From contig DYFC01000018.1 of NCBI GenBank assembly GCA_020725385.1, positions 1 through 45,823 on the forward strand: DNA of 45,823 bases, in the 5' to 3' direction. The notes below the pieces were generated by a model that ran no database searches, was not told where the DNA came from, and was given only the letters and a program-made list of their open reading frames with translations. The stretch comes from Nitrospira japonica (GTDB lineage Bacteria > Nitrospirota > Thermodesulfovibrionia > Thermodesulfovibrionales > SM23-35). The translations under genes were made by a program, and so were the position numbers. Positions 25,287 to 34,390 of this stretch are shown here, piece after piece; positions within the stretch are counted from its first letter, which is position 1; each line of letters opens with the position of its first letter.

Positions 25287-25937
25287 TTATAGGCTCTTTG
25301 GAATATTTTCTAAAATAATATCTTCATTTTCTATAATTCCCTGATGGACAAATAAAACTTTAATTTTATTTTTTGCTATTTTTTTTGCGATTATAGTAAA
25401 AGGTACACGAGGACTCCCTATTGCTTTATGAAATGTAAACCAATAATCAGTTAATACAGGAAACTCGAGACTGTATTTTTTAATATGTTCATTTATCTCA
25501 TCCTGTGTATTTCCAACAGCTATGCCAATTATCTTGACTTTATCTTTAAGGTTTTTATCACTTTCAACATTATTAAATAAAGAATTCAAAACAGGGTAAT
25601 TTCTTGGACAACTCATGCAATATGTACTAAAGAATTCGATTATGAAAATACTGCCTTGAATATCTTTGAACGAGAATTTATTTTTGCCTATTAAACCGAG
25701 ATAAGTTGTATGGTTTTGGTTAAGAGTATCAGTAAAAGAAGATTGTGGTAATAGTTGATTCTTTTTAATAGGGATTGTTCCAGCATCAGCTTCTATATGA
25801 ACAGGTGAAAATAATAATAAAACAATTAAAAAAGAGAATGATAAAAATAAAGGTTTTAACAACTGCCTTTTATTCCATTTTTCAAAGGTGAAATCTTTAT
25901 CTGTAGTCTTTTGTCTATCGTTTTTTATCTGTTTCAA
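25287..25937 (-). CDS. Exported TlpA-like thiol-disulfide protein (second copy)
   Basis: The thioredoxin-like fold has active-site Cys107-Met-Ser-Cys110 (FFSTYCMSCPRN) and a cis-Pro region (SPRVPFTII). A hydrophobic signal or anchor (residues 29-46) follows a charged N-terminal stretch. The frame has no ATG near its start: I mark TTG at 25937, and an internal TTG just before LKPLFL is another candidate, so the N-terminus is uncertain. Most of the mature protein is clearly paralogous to the gene at 26576-27142 (shared GNTQ, HKAIG and CxxC surroundings). It probably reduces or isomerises periplasmic thiols and is the third gene of a redox operon. Confidence 0.8.
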   Translation of the reverse strand: MKQIKNDRQKTTDKDFTFEKWNKRQLLKPLFLSFSFLIVLLLFSPVHIEADAGTIPIKKNQLLPQSSFTDTLNQNHTTYLGLIGKNKFSFKDIQGSIFIIEFFSTYCMSCPRNYPVLNSLFNNVESDKNLKDKVKIIGIAVGNTQDEINEHIKKYSLEFPVLTDYWFTFHKAIGSPRVPFTIIAKKIAKNKIKVLFVHQGIIENEDIILENIPKSL

Positions 25938-25958
25938 AAGTAATATATGGATTAATTT

Positions 25959-26561
25959 TTAAAGTTTTTCAAGTTCTTTTATAAGCATTTCAAGATTTGG
26001 TCTTGAATTAATGTCATGAACATCTATATAGCGAATAATTCCTTTTTTGTCTATGACGAATAATGCTCTTTCTGAGACACCATCAGGACGCAATATCCCG
26101 TATTTTTTAGAAACAGCACCGTGGGGATAAAAGTCAGAAAGCACAGGGAACCAGAGTTCACCCATTTCTTTTGTCCATGCATAAAGAGTAGGAATATTAT
26201 CAACCGTAATACCAAGCAGTATTGCATTATTCTTCTCGAATAAACTCTTTGCAATATTGTATCCAGGCCATTGGTCAGAACAGACAGGAGTCCATGCTGC
26301 TGGAACAAAAGAGATAACAACATTCTTTTTCCCGCGAAATTGTTTTAAAGAAATTTTTTCTCCTGATAGAGATGGAAGGGTAAAATCAGGAGCTTTCATA
26401 CCTTTTTTTAGATGTGTTTTCGTTGCAATAGGCTTTAAGTTACCAGGATTAAATATTTTCCCTTTAAATTGTTCTGATGCACCAAAGGAGCCTGAAACAG
26501 TGGATGAAAGAAATAATAATATGAAAAGAAAATAAATAATAAAAGTTGAACTTTTTTTCAT
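25959..26561 (-). CDS. Exported 1-Cys peroxiredoxin (AhpC/TSA family)
   Basis: CGGAGGTG precedes the ATG. A signal peptide (MKKSSTFIIYFLFILLFLSS) is followed by the peroxiredoxin fold: GMKAPDFTLPSLSG, VPAAWTPVCSDQ with peroxidatic Cys94 and Thr91, and SDFYPHGAVSKKYG. Cys94 is the only cysteine in the whole protein, so it is a 1-Cys enzyme that needs an outside thiol donor. It should reduce hydroperoxides in the periplasm. The genes on both sides (14 nt and 21 nt away) encode exported CxxC thioredoxin-fold proteins, the natural candidates for that donor. Confidence 0.9.
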   Translation of the reverse strand: MKKSSTFIIYFLFILLFLSSTVSGSFGASEQFKGKIFNPGNLKPIATKTHLKKGMKAPDFTLPSLSGEKISLKQFRGKKNVVISFVPAAWTPVCSDQWPGYNIAKSLFEKNNAILLGITVDNIPTLYAWTKEMGELWFPVLSDFYPHGAVSKKYGILRPDGVSERALFVIDKKGIIRYIDVHDINSRPNLEMLIKELEKL

Positions 26562-26575
26562 AAATTCACCTCCGA

Positions 26576-27142
26576 TTAAAGTCCGGCTTTATTTATAATC
26601 ATATTCAGAAAATCTGATGGTTCTTGAATGCTGCCAACTTTTGAATAAAGTATTTTTGTGGAACCGTCAGAATTTATTTTTACTACGAAAAAATAAGGAG
26701 TTCTAACTTCGCCAATTGCCTTATGTATTTTAAAGTTTTCATCTATAACAAGAGGAAACTTTATATCATATTGGCTCTTAAATAGATTCACTTCAAATTG
26801 TGTATTTCCTGCACCAATTCCTAAAATTTTAATGCGATTTCTTAAATTATTATTTTCCTGTATTTTATTAAATAATTCATTTACTACTGGAGCTTCTTTC
26901 TGACAATATGGACAATACATACTGAAGATTTCTACAATCACAATATCAGCTTTTATCTGCGCTAACTTGAAAGACTTCTTTTCTTTTAATCCGAGATAGT
27001 CTATATCATTTTGATTTTCAGGTGGTGTGATTGAAATATCAGGAAATGCCTCTCCCTCTAGAGGAGACTTTTCTATAGCAAAAGAATATGAAACAAAAAT
27101 TAAAACAAATACGGATATTAAAATAAATCTGGTTTTGTCCAT
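26576..27142 (-). CDS. Exported TlpA-like thiol-disulfide protein (first copy)
   Basis: AAAGGAGG lies 9 nt before the ATG. A signal peptide (MDKTRFILISVFVLIFVSYS, cleavage near SFA) precedes a 166-residue thioredoxin-like domain with Cys77-Pro-Tyr-Cys80 (FSMYCPYCQKEAP) and cis-Pro in VRTPYFFV. CPYC is the type of motif found in reducing or oxidising periplasmic thioredoxin-fold proteins. It is the first gene of the redox operon and paralogous to the third. I infer a role in keeping the peroxiredoxin or other exported thiol proteins active. No transmembrane DsbD/CcdA electron donor is seen in the window. Confidence 0.85.
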   Translation of the reverse strand: MDKTRFILISVFVLIFVSYSFAIEKSPLEGEAFPDISITPPENQNDIDYLGLKEKKSFKLAQIKADIVIVEIFSMYCPYCQKEAPVVNELFNKIQENNNLRNRIKILGIGAGNTQFEVNLFKSQYDIKFPLVIDENFKIHKAIGEVRTPYFFVVKINSDGSTKILYSKVGSIQEPSDFLNMIINKAGL

Positions 27143-27183
27143 GCTTTATGCCTCCTTTGGGAATAATTATATTTTTTTCTATA

Positions 27184-27211
27184 ATTATATTGTCTTTCAA
27201 TACAATTACAA
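27184..27211 (-). promoter_or_regulatory. Predicted promoter of the thiol-redox operon
   Basis: On the minus strand TTGTAA (27211-27206) and TATAAT (27189-27184) are spaced by 16 bp, about 42 nt before the first ATG. The surroundings hold repeated ATAATTATA strings, so other -10 boxes are possible. Confidence 0.35.
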
Positions 27212-27302
27212 AGTCAAGAATTATTATTTGTTAAGCAAGCTATTAAGAGAATAAGCCTTCAAGCTGGCAGGCCAAACTATTGTTCTAAGTTTTAACAATG
27301 AA

Positions 27303-27331
27303 TTGAAATTCTTTTTATTGTGGTGTATTCT
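27303..27331 (+). promoter_or_regulatory. Predicted promoter of ppdK
   Basis: TTGAAA (27303-27308) and TATTCT (27326-27331) are separated by 17 bp. The message would have a leader of about 24 nt with Shine-Dalgarno GGGAGG at 27350-27355. Confidence 0.4.
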
Positions 27332-27361
27332 ATTATCATTCAAATATTGGGAGGTTATTTT

Positions 27362-30031
27362 ATGGCAAAAAAGGTAAACAAAAAATATGTTTATTTTTTT
27401 GGTGCTGGAAAAGCTGATGGCAATGGCAAGATGAAGGATTTACTGGGTGGCAAAGGCGCGGGTCTTGCTGAAATGACAAACTTAAAAATACCTGTGCCGG
27501 CAGGCTTTACAATAACAACCGAAGCATGTAATGAATACTTTAAAGCTGGTAAAAAATATCCTCCCGGGATGTGGGAACAGGTTCTTGAAAATCTGAAAAA
27601 AGTTGAAAAAGCAATGGGAATGAAACTTGGTGACCCTGTTAATCCTTTATTAGTTTCGGTACGTTCAGGAGCAAAATTTTCTATGCCTGGAATGATGGAT
27701 ACGGTCCTGAATCTTGGTCTGAATGAAACAACAATAAATGCTCTTATAAAAAAGACAGGGAATGAAAGATTTGTATATGATGCTTATAGAAGATTGATAA
27801 CAATGTTTGGAAGTATTGTGATGGGAATTGACAGACAAAAATTTGAGAGTGCTCTCGAAATGATGAAAGAGAAAAAGGGTGTAAAGTTGGATACCGAACT
27901 TGATGCAGAAGATTTAAAACAACTTGCAGAAGAGTTCAAGATCATATATAAGAGAGCAACAGGCGAAGACTTTCCAACAGATCCTCTCGAACAGTTAAAA
28001 AAGGCTATAAATGCTGTTTTTGGTTCATGGTTTGGTGAAAGAGCAATTAAATATAGAAAGCTAAATGATATACCGGATGACCTTGGAACTGCTTGTAATA
28101 TTCAATCAATGGTTTTTGGAAATCTTGGTGAAAACTCTGGAACAGGAGTTGGATTTACAAGAGATCCGTCCACAGGTAAAAATCAATTCTTTGCTGAATG
28201 TCTTATAAATGCCCAGGGTGAAGATGTTGTTGCTGGTATAAGAACACCACTTAAGATTGATGAATTAAAGAAAAGGCTTCCTAAAGCATATAAAGAACTA
28301 AATGCTATCTATAAAAAACTTGAAAAACATTACCGTGATATGCTTGATATAGAGTTTACAGTTCAGGAAGGCAAGCTTTATATGCTACAGACAAGAGTTG
28401 GAAAAAGAACCGCTGCTGCTGCACTGAAAATAGCCATTGATATGGTTAAAGAAAAATTGATTGACAAAAAGACAGCGGTTTTAAGGATAGATCCAGAACA
28501 GCTTGACCAATTGCTACATCCAATGATAGACCCAAAGGCAGAAGTAAAAATATTAGCTAAGGGGCTTCCGGCATCTCCTGGCGCTGCTGTTGGAAAGGTT
28601 GTATTCACTGCTGAAGATGCAGAAAGGGCTGCTGAAAGGGGAGAAAAAGTTATTCTTGTAAGAGCAGAAACATCTCCTGAAGACATTGGAGGTATGAACG
28701 CTGCACAGGGAATACTTACAGCAAGAGGTGGTATGACATCCCATGCAGCGGTTGTTGCAAGAGGAATGGGTAAGTGTTGTGTTGCAGGATGCGGCGCAAT
28801 TAATATTAACGAGGTACAAAAATACTTCACAGTAAATGAAACTGTTATTAGGGAAGGTGACTATATTACCCTAAATGGTACTACCGGAGAAGTAATACTT
28901 GGTGAAGCTCCATTGGTTACACCCGAGCTTACCGGTGATTTTGGCACATTTATGAAATGGGTGGATGAATTTAGAAAACTCGGGGTCAGAACAAATGCTG
29001 ATACACCGCATGATTCAGAAGTTGCAAGGAAATTTGGTGCTGAAGGCATTGGTTTATGCAGGACCGAACATATGTTCTTTGCACCTGAAAGAATAAGCGC
29101 TGTTAGGGAAATGATTCTTGCCGATGATACCGAGGGACGGAAGAAAGCCCTTGCAAAGATACTTCCGTTCCAGAAGAGTGATTTTATTGAAATATTCAAA
29201 GTTATGAAAGGACTGCCTGTAACAATAAGACTTCTTGACCCGCCTTTACACGAATTTCTTCCTCACACAGACGAAGAATTAAAATTACTCGCTTCTTCTA
29301 TGGAAGTTCCTTTCGAGAAATTAAGAACGAGAAACAAAGCCTTACAGGAATTTAATCCCATGTTGGGACATAGGGGCTGCAGGCTTGGTATAACATATCC
29401 TGAAATATATGAAATGCAAGTAAGAGCAATAATGGAAGCAGCTTGTGAACTCGCTAAGAATAAAATTAAAGTAATACCTGAAATAATGATTCCTTTGGTA
29501 GCACATGTTAAAGAATTGAAAATGATGCGGGAACTTACGGTCAGAGTCGCTGAAGAAGTCCAAAAAGAATATGGTACAAAAGTAAATTACACTGTAGGAA
29601 CAATGATTGAACTGCCAAGAGCAGCGATAACTGCTGATGAGATTGCTCAAGAAGCTGATTTCTTCTCATTTGGCACCAATGATCTTACTCAAACAACTTT
29701 TGGTCTCTCAAGGGATGATGCCGGAAGATTTTTACCATATTATGTTGAAAAAGGAATACTTGAAAATGATCCATTCATAAGCCTTGATCAATCCGGGACA
29801 GGTGTTTTAATGAAGATTGGGATTGATAAAGGAAGAAGTGTTAAGAAAAAACTTAAATTAGGAATTTGCGGAGAGCATGGCGGGGACCCAAAATCTGTTG
29901 AGTTCTGTCATAAAGTTGGTCTTGACTATGTTAGCTGCTCTCCTTACAGGGTGCCTATAGCCCGTCTTGCAGCAGCACAGGCTGCCTTGAAAGAGAAAAT
30001 AAAGAAAGATTTAAGCAAGTCAACTGTTTAA
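27362..30031 (+). CDS. ppdK: Pyruvate, phosphate dikinase
   Basis: I use the ATG at 27362 after GGGAGG; the frame's earlier GTG/TTG codons would put that site inside the gene. The 889 residues are the standard PPDK order: ATP-grasp domain (KGAGLAEM, SVRSGAKFSMPGMMDTVLNLGL), phosphohistidine domain with His461 in GGMTSHAAVVARGMGKCC, and the PEP/pyruvate TIM barrel (GLCRTEHMFF, GTNDLTQTTFG, GICGEHGGDP). It converts pyruvate, ATP and phosphate to PEP, AMP and pyrophosphate, reversibly, which suits gluconeogenesis or pyrophosphate-based glycolysis in anaerobes. It has its own promoter candidate and a strong terminator, so it is probably monocistronic. Confidence 0.97.
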   Translation: MAKKVNKKYVYFFGAGKADGNGKMKDLLGGKGAGLAEMTNLKIPVPAGFTITTEACNEYFKAGKKYPPGMWEQVLENLKKVEKAMGMKLGDPVNPLLVSVRSGAKFSMPGMMDTVLNLGLNETTINALIKKTGNERFVYDAYRRLITMFGSIVMGIDRQKFESALEMMKEKKGVKLDTELDAEDLKQLAEEFKIIYKRATGEDFPTDPLEQLKKAINAVFGSWFGERAIKYRKLNDIPDDLGTACNIQSMVFGNLGENSGTGVGFTRDPSTGKNQFFAECLINAQGEDVVAGIRTPLKIDELKKRLPKAYKELNAIYKKLEKHYRDMLDIEFTVQEGKLYMLQTRVGKRTAAAALKIAIDMVKEKLIDKKTAVLRIDPEQLDQLLHPMIDPKAEVKILAKGLPASPGAAVGKVVFTAEDAERAAERGEKVILVRAETSPEDIGGMNAAQGILTARGGMTSHAAVVARGMGKCCVAGCGAININEVQKYFTVNETVIREGDYITLNGTTGEVILGEAPLVTPELTGDFGTFMKWVDEFRKLGVRTNADTPHDSEVARKFGAEGIGLCRTEHMFFAPERISAVREMILADDTEGRKKALAKILPFQKSDFIEIFKVMKGLPVTIRLLDPPLHEFLPHTDEELKLLASSMEVPFEKLRTRNKALQEFNPMLGHRGCRLGITYPEIYEMQVRAIMEAACELAKNKIKVIPEIMIPLVAHVKELKMMRELTVRVAEEVQKEYGTKVNYTVGTMIELPRAAITADEIAQEADFFSFGTNDLTQTTFGLSRDDAGRFLPYYVEKGILENDPFISLDQSGTGVLMKIGIDKGRSVKKKLKLGICGEHGGDPKSVEFCHKVGLDYVSCSPYRVPIARLAAAQAALKEKIKKDLSKSTV

Positions 30032-30042
30032 TTATTTATTAA

Positions 30043-30078
30043 AAAAGAGGGACAGGCATTTAGTCTGTCCCTCTTTTT
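30043..30078 (+). terminator. Rho-independent terminator of ppdK
   Basis: A perfect 13-bp stem (30043-30055 with 30065-30077, core AGAGGGACAG/CTGTCCCTCT) closes a 9-nt loop and runs into a T tract. The A-rich left flank makes it potentially bidirectional. Confidence 0.9.
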
Positions 30079-30100
30079 ATTTATAGAAATACTGCTAACC

Positions 30101-30130
30101 TTTACAGATATAGCGATTGTATGGTATTTT
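30101..30130 (+). promoter_or_regulatory. Predicted promoter of rpsO-pnp
   Basis: TTTACA (30101-30106) and TATTTT (30125-30130) are spaced by 18 bp, about 35 nt before the rpsO ATG. The short leader carries AAAGGTGGTG as ribosome-binding site. Confidence 0.35.
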
Positions 30131-30164
30131 AAATATTACAAAATTATCGAAAGGTGGTGAATAG

Positions 30165-30434
30165 ATGGCTATTGATAAAACACAGAAGCAGTCTATCATA
30201 AACGAATACAAGATTCATGAACATGATACTGGTTCACCTGAAGTTCAGATAGCGCTGCTAAGCTCAAGGATAAATTATCTTACAGAGCATTTTAAAACAC
30301 ACAAAAAAGACCATCACTCCAGAAGAGGACTTCTTAAGCTTGTCAGCCAGCGGAGGAAATTGCTTGATTACCTTAAACAATCTGATAAACAAAGATATGA
30401 AAAGGTAATTGAACGCCTTGAAATCAGGAAATAA
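30165..30434 (+). CDS. rpsO: Ribosomal protein S15
   Basis: The 89 residues match S15 throughout: the [19 protein letters not shown] helix, [19 protein letters not shown] and [13 protein letters not shown]15 binds 16S rRNA at the three-way junction early in 30S assembly. AAAGGTGG precedes the ATG. Its TAA shares bases with the pnp start (TAATG), so both proteins are made from one message by coupled translation. Confidence 0.98.
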   Translation: MAIDKTQKQSIINEYKIHEHDTGSPEVQIALLSSRINYLTEHFKTHKKDHHSRRGLLKLVSQRRKLLDYLKQSDKQRYEKVIERLEIRK

Positions 30435-32518
30435 TGAAGAGAGTTGAAATTGAAGTTCGTGGAAAGAAGCTAATCTTAGAAACAGGCAAAATTGCTAAAC
30501 AGGCTGACGGAGCAGTTGTTGCACAATATGGAGACACAGTGGTTCTTGCCACTGCTGTTGCTGATAAAAATCCAAAAGAAGGTTTAGATTTTTTCCCCCT
30601 TACTGTAGATTATCAGGAAAAAGCATATTCTGCAGGTAAAATACCCGGAGGATTTTTTAAGCGTGAAGGAAGACCTTCGGAAAAAGAAATCCTTACTTCG
30701 AGATTAATTGATAGGCCAATAAGACCCCTATTCCCCAAGGGTTTTTATTTTGAAACACAGGGAATAGTGAACGTGCTTTCTTATGGTGATGAAAACATTG
30801 CGGATATACTCGGGATTATAAGTATGTCAGCGGCTCTTGTTATTTCTGATATTCCTTTTAATGGTCCTGTAGCTGCAGTGAGAATCGCAAGAATAGCCGG
30901 GTCTTTTGTAATAAATCCTGATGCGAGGGAAATAGAAGAATGCGACCTTAACCTTGTTGTTGCAGGAACAGAAGAAGCTGTTGTTATGGTTGAAGGAGAA
31001 GCTCAGGAAATACTTGAGGACGATCTACTCGAGGCCCTTGATATTGCTCATCAGAAAATAAAACTATTATGTTCTGTCCAAAATGAATTACGTTCTATTT
31101 CAGGAAAAGAAAAAAGAACTTTTGAACCTCCAGTTGTGGATGAAAAACTTAAACAATCTGTGACAGGACTCGCTCTTGATAGAATAAAAAATGCAATTAT
31201 TATCCCTGACAAACTTAGAAGACAGGCTGCCTTAGACCAAATATTAAAGGAAATTATCGAGAATCTTAATACAGATGAAGAAGATAGAACCCTTGATATT
31301 GCATCGATATTTAATGATCTTGAGAAAAATATTGTCAGAGGTATGATTCTCAATGAAAACATAAGGGCTGATGGAAGAAAAACTGATGAGATAAGGAATA
31401 TAAGCTCAGAAGTAGGTATATTGCCAAGAACACACGGCTCAGCTCTTTTTATAAGAGGTGAAACTCAGTGTCTTGCGGTTGTAACACTTGGAACTTCTGA
31501 GGATGAACAGAAAGTAGATTCGCTTGATGGTGAAACATATAAGACTTTTATGCTTCACTATAATTTTCCTCCTTTTAGTGTAGGTGAAGTTAAACCTTTG
31601 AAATCACCGGGAAGAAGGGAAATAGGCCACGGATATCTTGCAGAAAGAGCAATTAAAGCTGTAATCCCTCCAAAGTCCCGATTCCCGTATACTATAAGAG
31701 TTGTATCGGATATACTCGAATCAAATGGTTCATCTTCTATGGCCACTGTTTGTGGAGGTTCACTTGCATTAATGGATGCAGGTGTGCCTATAAAATCGCA
31801 TGTTGCTGGAATAGCGATGGGACTTATCAAAGAACAGGATAGGGTAGTTATACTTACTGATATTCTCGGTCTCGAAGATCATCTTGGTGACATGGACTTT
31901 AAAGTCACCGGCACTGATAAAGGTATAACAGCATTCCAGCTTGATACAAAAATAAGCGGCATATCACGCGAGATAATGAAAGAAGCTCTTGAGCAGGCCC
32001 GGAAAGGAAGGATTTTTATTCTTTCCAAGATGAATGAAACTATAAGTAAGCCCAGAGAGACCCTTGCTCCATATGCCCCACGTATTTATACAATGCAAAT
32101 AAAGCAAGATAAAATTAGGGATGTAATAGGTTCGGGTGGAAAAGTAATTCGTGGAATAGTTGAGCAGACAGGGGTTAAAATAGATATAGAAGATAGTGGT
32201 CTTATAAATATAGCCTCACCCGATGGAGAATCTGCCCAAAAAGCAATTGAAATGATTAATAGTATAACTGCTGAAGCCGAACTCGGTAAATTATATATGG
32301 GTAAAGTAAAAAGGATAGTTGATTTCGGTGCTTTTGTTGAAATATTACCCGGAACAGAGGGGCTGCTTCATATCTCGCAAATATCTGATAGAAGAGTCGG
32401 AAAAGTCACTGATGAGATACATGAAGGAGATGAAATACTTGTTAAAGTTATTGAGATAGATAAAATGGGTAGAATACGTCTTTCAAGAAAAGATGCTATG
32501 CGTGAGCAGAAAAGATAG
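30434..32518 (+). CDS. pnp: Polyribonucleotide nucleotidyltransferase (PNPase)
   Basis: The 694 residues have two RNase PH domains ([20 protein letters not shown] and [14 protein letters not shown] with [14 protein letters not shown]), a helical linker between them, a KH domain ([15 protein letters not shown]) and a C-terminal S1 domain ([21 protein letters not shown]). PNPase degrades RNA 3' to 5' by phosphorolysis and can add tails. It starts one base inside the rpsO stop and has no Shine-Dalgarno of its own beyond the end of rpsO. A terminator follows 22 nt after the stop. Confidence 0.98.
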   Translation: MKRVEIEVRGKKLILETGKIAKQADGAVVAQYGDTVVLATAVADKNPKEGLDFFPLTVDYQEKAYSAGKIPGGFFKREGRPSEKEILTSRLIDRPIRPLFPKGFYFETQGIVNVLSYGDENIADILGIISMSAALVISDIPFNGPVAAVRIARIAGSFVINPDAREIEECDLNLVVAGTEEAVVMVEGEAQEILEDDLLEALDIAHQKIKLLCSVQNELRSISGKEKRTFEPPVVDEKLKQSVTGLALDRIKNAIIIPDKLRRQAALDQILKEIIENLNTDEEDRTLDIASIFNDLEKNIVRGMILNENIRADGRKTDEIRNISSEVGILPRTHGSALFIRGETQCLAVVTLGTSEDEQKVDSLDGETYKTFMLHYNFPPFSVGEVKPLKSPGRREIGHGYLAERAIKAVIPPKSRFPYTIRVVSDILESNGSSSMATVCGGSLALMDAGVPIKSHVAGIAMGLIKEQDRVVILTDILGLEDHLGDMDFKVTGTDKGITAFQLDTKISGISREIMKEALEQARKGRIFILSKMNETISKPRETLAPYAPRIYTMQIKQDKIRDVIGSGGKVIRGIVEQTGVKIDIEDSGLINIASPDGESAQKAIEMINSITAEAELGKLYMGKVKRIVDFGAFVEILPGTEGLLHISQISDRRVGKVTDEIHEGDEILVKVIEIDKMGRIRLSRKDAMREQKR

Positions 32519-32539
32519 ATTTTTCAAGACAAAAAAGTG

Positions 32540-32571
32540 AAGGGGATATAATTAATTTTATCCCCTTTTTT
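32540..32571 (+). terminator. Rho-independent terminator of rpsO-pnp
   Basis: AAGGGGATA (32540-32548) pairs with TATCCCCTT (32559-32567) over a 10-nt AT-rich loop, and the stem runs into a T tract. It is the end of the rpsO-pnp unit. Confidence 0.85.
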
Positions 32572-32635
32572 ATTTTCTATATATTTCGACCGGAAAAATA
32601 AACTTAAAAAATCCAGTAATTTGGCTGGCTCTCAA

Positions 32636-32860
32636 GTTATTAAAACTTTTTGTCATTTCTTGATTTAATTCGGGAATCCAGTTCTAATGCTTCCTCTGGA
32701 TACCGTACTCTGACTTTTTAAAGTTTCAAGCATGCCCTCTGGCTTGCTTGTCCGCCATTTGTTTGGTGGAACTGGAGGGCCATAGATGACAGAAATGTAG
32801 TATGTCATTTCGAGGAGTGAAATGACGTGAAATCTGATTGCTTTACGTATGATAATAGAT
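32636..32860. repeat. Decayed intergenic repeat cluster with several hairpins
   Basis: The 329-bp gap between pnp and the M16 protease gene has a composition unlike its neighbours. GTCATTTC (32804-32811) and GAAATGAC (32819-32826) form a perfect 8-bp stem of the GTCATTxCGAGGAG type seen as dispersed intergenic repeats in many bacteria. Earlier, TTCGGGAATCCAG and TCTGGATACCG are imperfectly inverted, AAGCATGCC/GGCTTGCTT is an 8-of-9 hairpin, and CCGCCA/TGGTGG is another. I read this as remnants of non-coding dispersed elements. A short open frame here (32665-32868, minus) looks accidental. Confidence 0.5.
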
Positions 32861-32900
32861 TTGTTCATGATAAAATAAATATGGAGTGTTAAAATAATAA

Positions 32901-34148
32901 ATGTTTAAAAAAGAGTTTTTACAAAACGGTGTGCCTGTTGTTATGGAAACGCTTAAAAATATGCGTTCTGTTGTTGTTGGTATCTGGGTTAAGGTTGGGT
33001 CAAGATTTGAGCCTCCAGAAAAAAATGGGATTTCACATTTTCTTGAGCATATGTTTTTTAAAGGCACAAAAAAACGTACTGCCAAGGACATATCTTATGA
33101 AATTGATTCTCTCGGAGGAGAATTAAATGCATTTACGTCAAGGGAAAATACAACTTTTTATGTAAAAGTTCTTGATGAATTTCTTGAGCAAGGTCTTGAT
33201 CTTCTATCAGATATATTTCTCAATTCAACTTTTCCTGAGGATGATATTGAAAAAGAAAAGAAAATCATTAAAGAAGAAATAAAGATGATTGAAGATACAC
33301 CTGATGATTATGTCCATGATCTCTCAAATAGGACAATTTGGGGAGGTACCGGATTAGGTCAATCTGTTCTTGGAAAAAGAGAAACTATAGCTTTATTTAC
33401 TAAAGAAGACCTTTTATCCCATATAAGAAAGTATTACGGGACAAAAGACATTATTATTTCATGTGCTGGAAATTTTGAATATGATCACATGATTTCAGTT
33501 TTAAACAAAGATCTCGGAAACCTTAGAAGAGGTTCTGAACCTGAAAAAGGTGATGTACCTGAATTCAATAGTAAAGTAGAAGTTTTTCAAAAGGACCTAT
33601 CCGAGGCGCATTTATGTCTTAATATAAAAGGATTGAATACTGCCAGTAAAGATAGATATAGCCTGTATATTATAAATACAATATTAGGTGCGGGAGTAAG
33701 TTCACGGCTGTTTCAAGAAATCAGAGAAAAAAGAGGTCTTGCATATTCTATCTATTCTTTTGTAGCATCTTATTTAGATACCGGATTATGGGGTGTATAT
33801 GCCGGTGTAAGCAGAAAAAAAGTAAAAGAGGTAATTGATATTGTAATGAAAGAACTTTTTACTTTAAAGGACACTATTCAAGAGGTAGAACTACAAAGGG
33901 CTAAAAATCAACTTAAAGGCAATATAATACTCGGGCTTGAGTCAACTGGTAGCAGGATGAATAATATAGCAAGACAGGAGATATATTACGGGAGGTATTT
34001 TTCGCCAAAAGAAATAATGAATGAAATAGACTCTGTAAAGATGGAACAGGTTAGGGATTTATGTGAAAGACTTATCAGAAAAGATTGCCTCGCTCTGACA
34101 GTTTACGGACCGGTTCAAGGCCATGAATTGAAAGGAATATTTAATTGA
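32901..34148 (+). CDS. M16-family zinc metallopeptidase (processing-peptidase-like)
   Basis: The 415 residues have the inverted zinc motif His46-Phe-Leu-Glu49-His50 (GISHFLEHMFFKGT), the LGGELNAFTSRENTTFY strand and the downstream glutamate in the IIKEEIKMIED helix (about residue 126). The C-terminal half has GAGVSSRLFQEIREKRGLAYS, the usual second-lobe signature. It is a cytoplasmic peptidase of the mitochondrial processing peptidase beta type; such genes often follow pnp, as here. Substrates are unknown, probably short or misfolded peptides. There is no signal peptide and no good Shine-Dalgarno. Confidence 0.93.
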   Translation: MFKKEFLQNGVPVVMETLKNMRSVVVGIWVKVGSRFEPPEKNGISHFLEHMFFKGTKKRTAKDISYEIDSLGGELNAFTSRENTTFYVKVLDEFLEQGLDLLSDIFLNSTFPEDDIEKEKKIIKEEIKMIEDTPDDYVHDLSNRTIWGGTGLGQSVLGKRETIALFTKEDLLSHIRKYYGTKDIIISCAGNFEYDHMISVLNKDLGNLRRGSEPEKGDVPEFNSKVEVFQKDLSEAHLCLNIKGLNTASKDRYSLYIINTILGAGVSSRLFQEIREKRGLAYSIYSFVASYLDTGLWGVYAGVSRKKVKEVIDIVMKELFTLKDTIQEVELQRAKNQLKGNIILGLESTGSRMNNIARQEIYYGRYFSPKEIMNEIDSVKMEQVRDLCERLIRKDCLALTVYGPVQGHELKGIFN

Positions 34149-34206
34149 AGTTTATATAATATAATTATAATAAATGTTTTAAGCCTTAAATGATAAGGAG
34201 GTCATC

Positions 34207-34374
34207 ATGCCAGCATACGAATTTAATTGTAAGTCATGCGGAAAAGATTTTACGGTATTCCTCTCTATCAAAGAGTTTGAAAAAAATCCAAGTATAATTT
34301 GTGAGCATTGCAAAAGTAACAATGTAACAAGAAAGCTTAGTGGATTTTTTGCTAAAACAAGCAAGAAATCTTAA
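34207..34374 (+). CDS. Small FmdB-type zinc ribbon protein
   Basis: AAGGAGG lies 5-6 nt before this ATG. The 55-residue product starts MPAYEFNCKSCGKDF and has a second pair CEHC about 20 residues later, the CxxC...CxxC zinc ribbon of the FmdB/CxxC_CxxC_SSSS family, followed by a short basic, Ser-containing tail. The family role is unclear; it was first noted near formamidase genes and is common as a small single gene. It lies 58 nt after the M16 protease and ends 16 bp from the convergent response regulator gene. Confidence 0.88.
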   Translation: MPAYEFNCKSCGKDFTVFLSIKEFEKNPSIICEHCKSNNVTRKLSGFFAKTSKKS

Positions 34375-34390
34375 CAAATTTTCAGTCGTA

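Noticed and set aside
28378-28830. Long minus-strand frames within ppdK, including cysteine-rich readings
   Set aside because: They lie opposite the conserved phosphohistidine domain and have no start signal or family pattern.
32665-32868. A 67-codon minus-strand frame in the pnp-M16 gap
   Set aside because: It runs through the hairpin-rich repeat remnants, lacks a ribosome-binding site and has no protein-like pattern.
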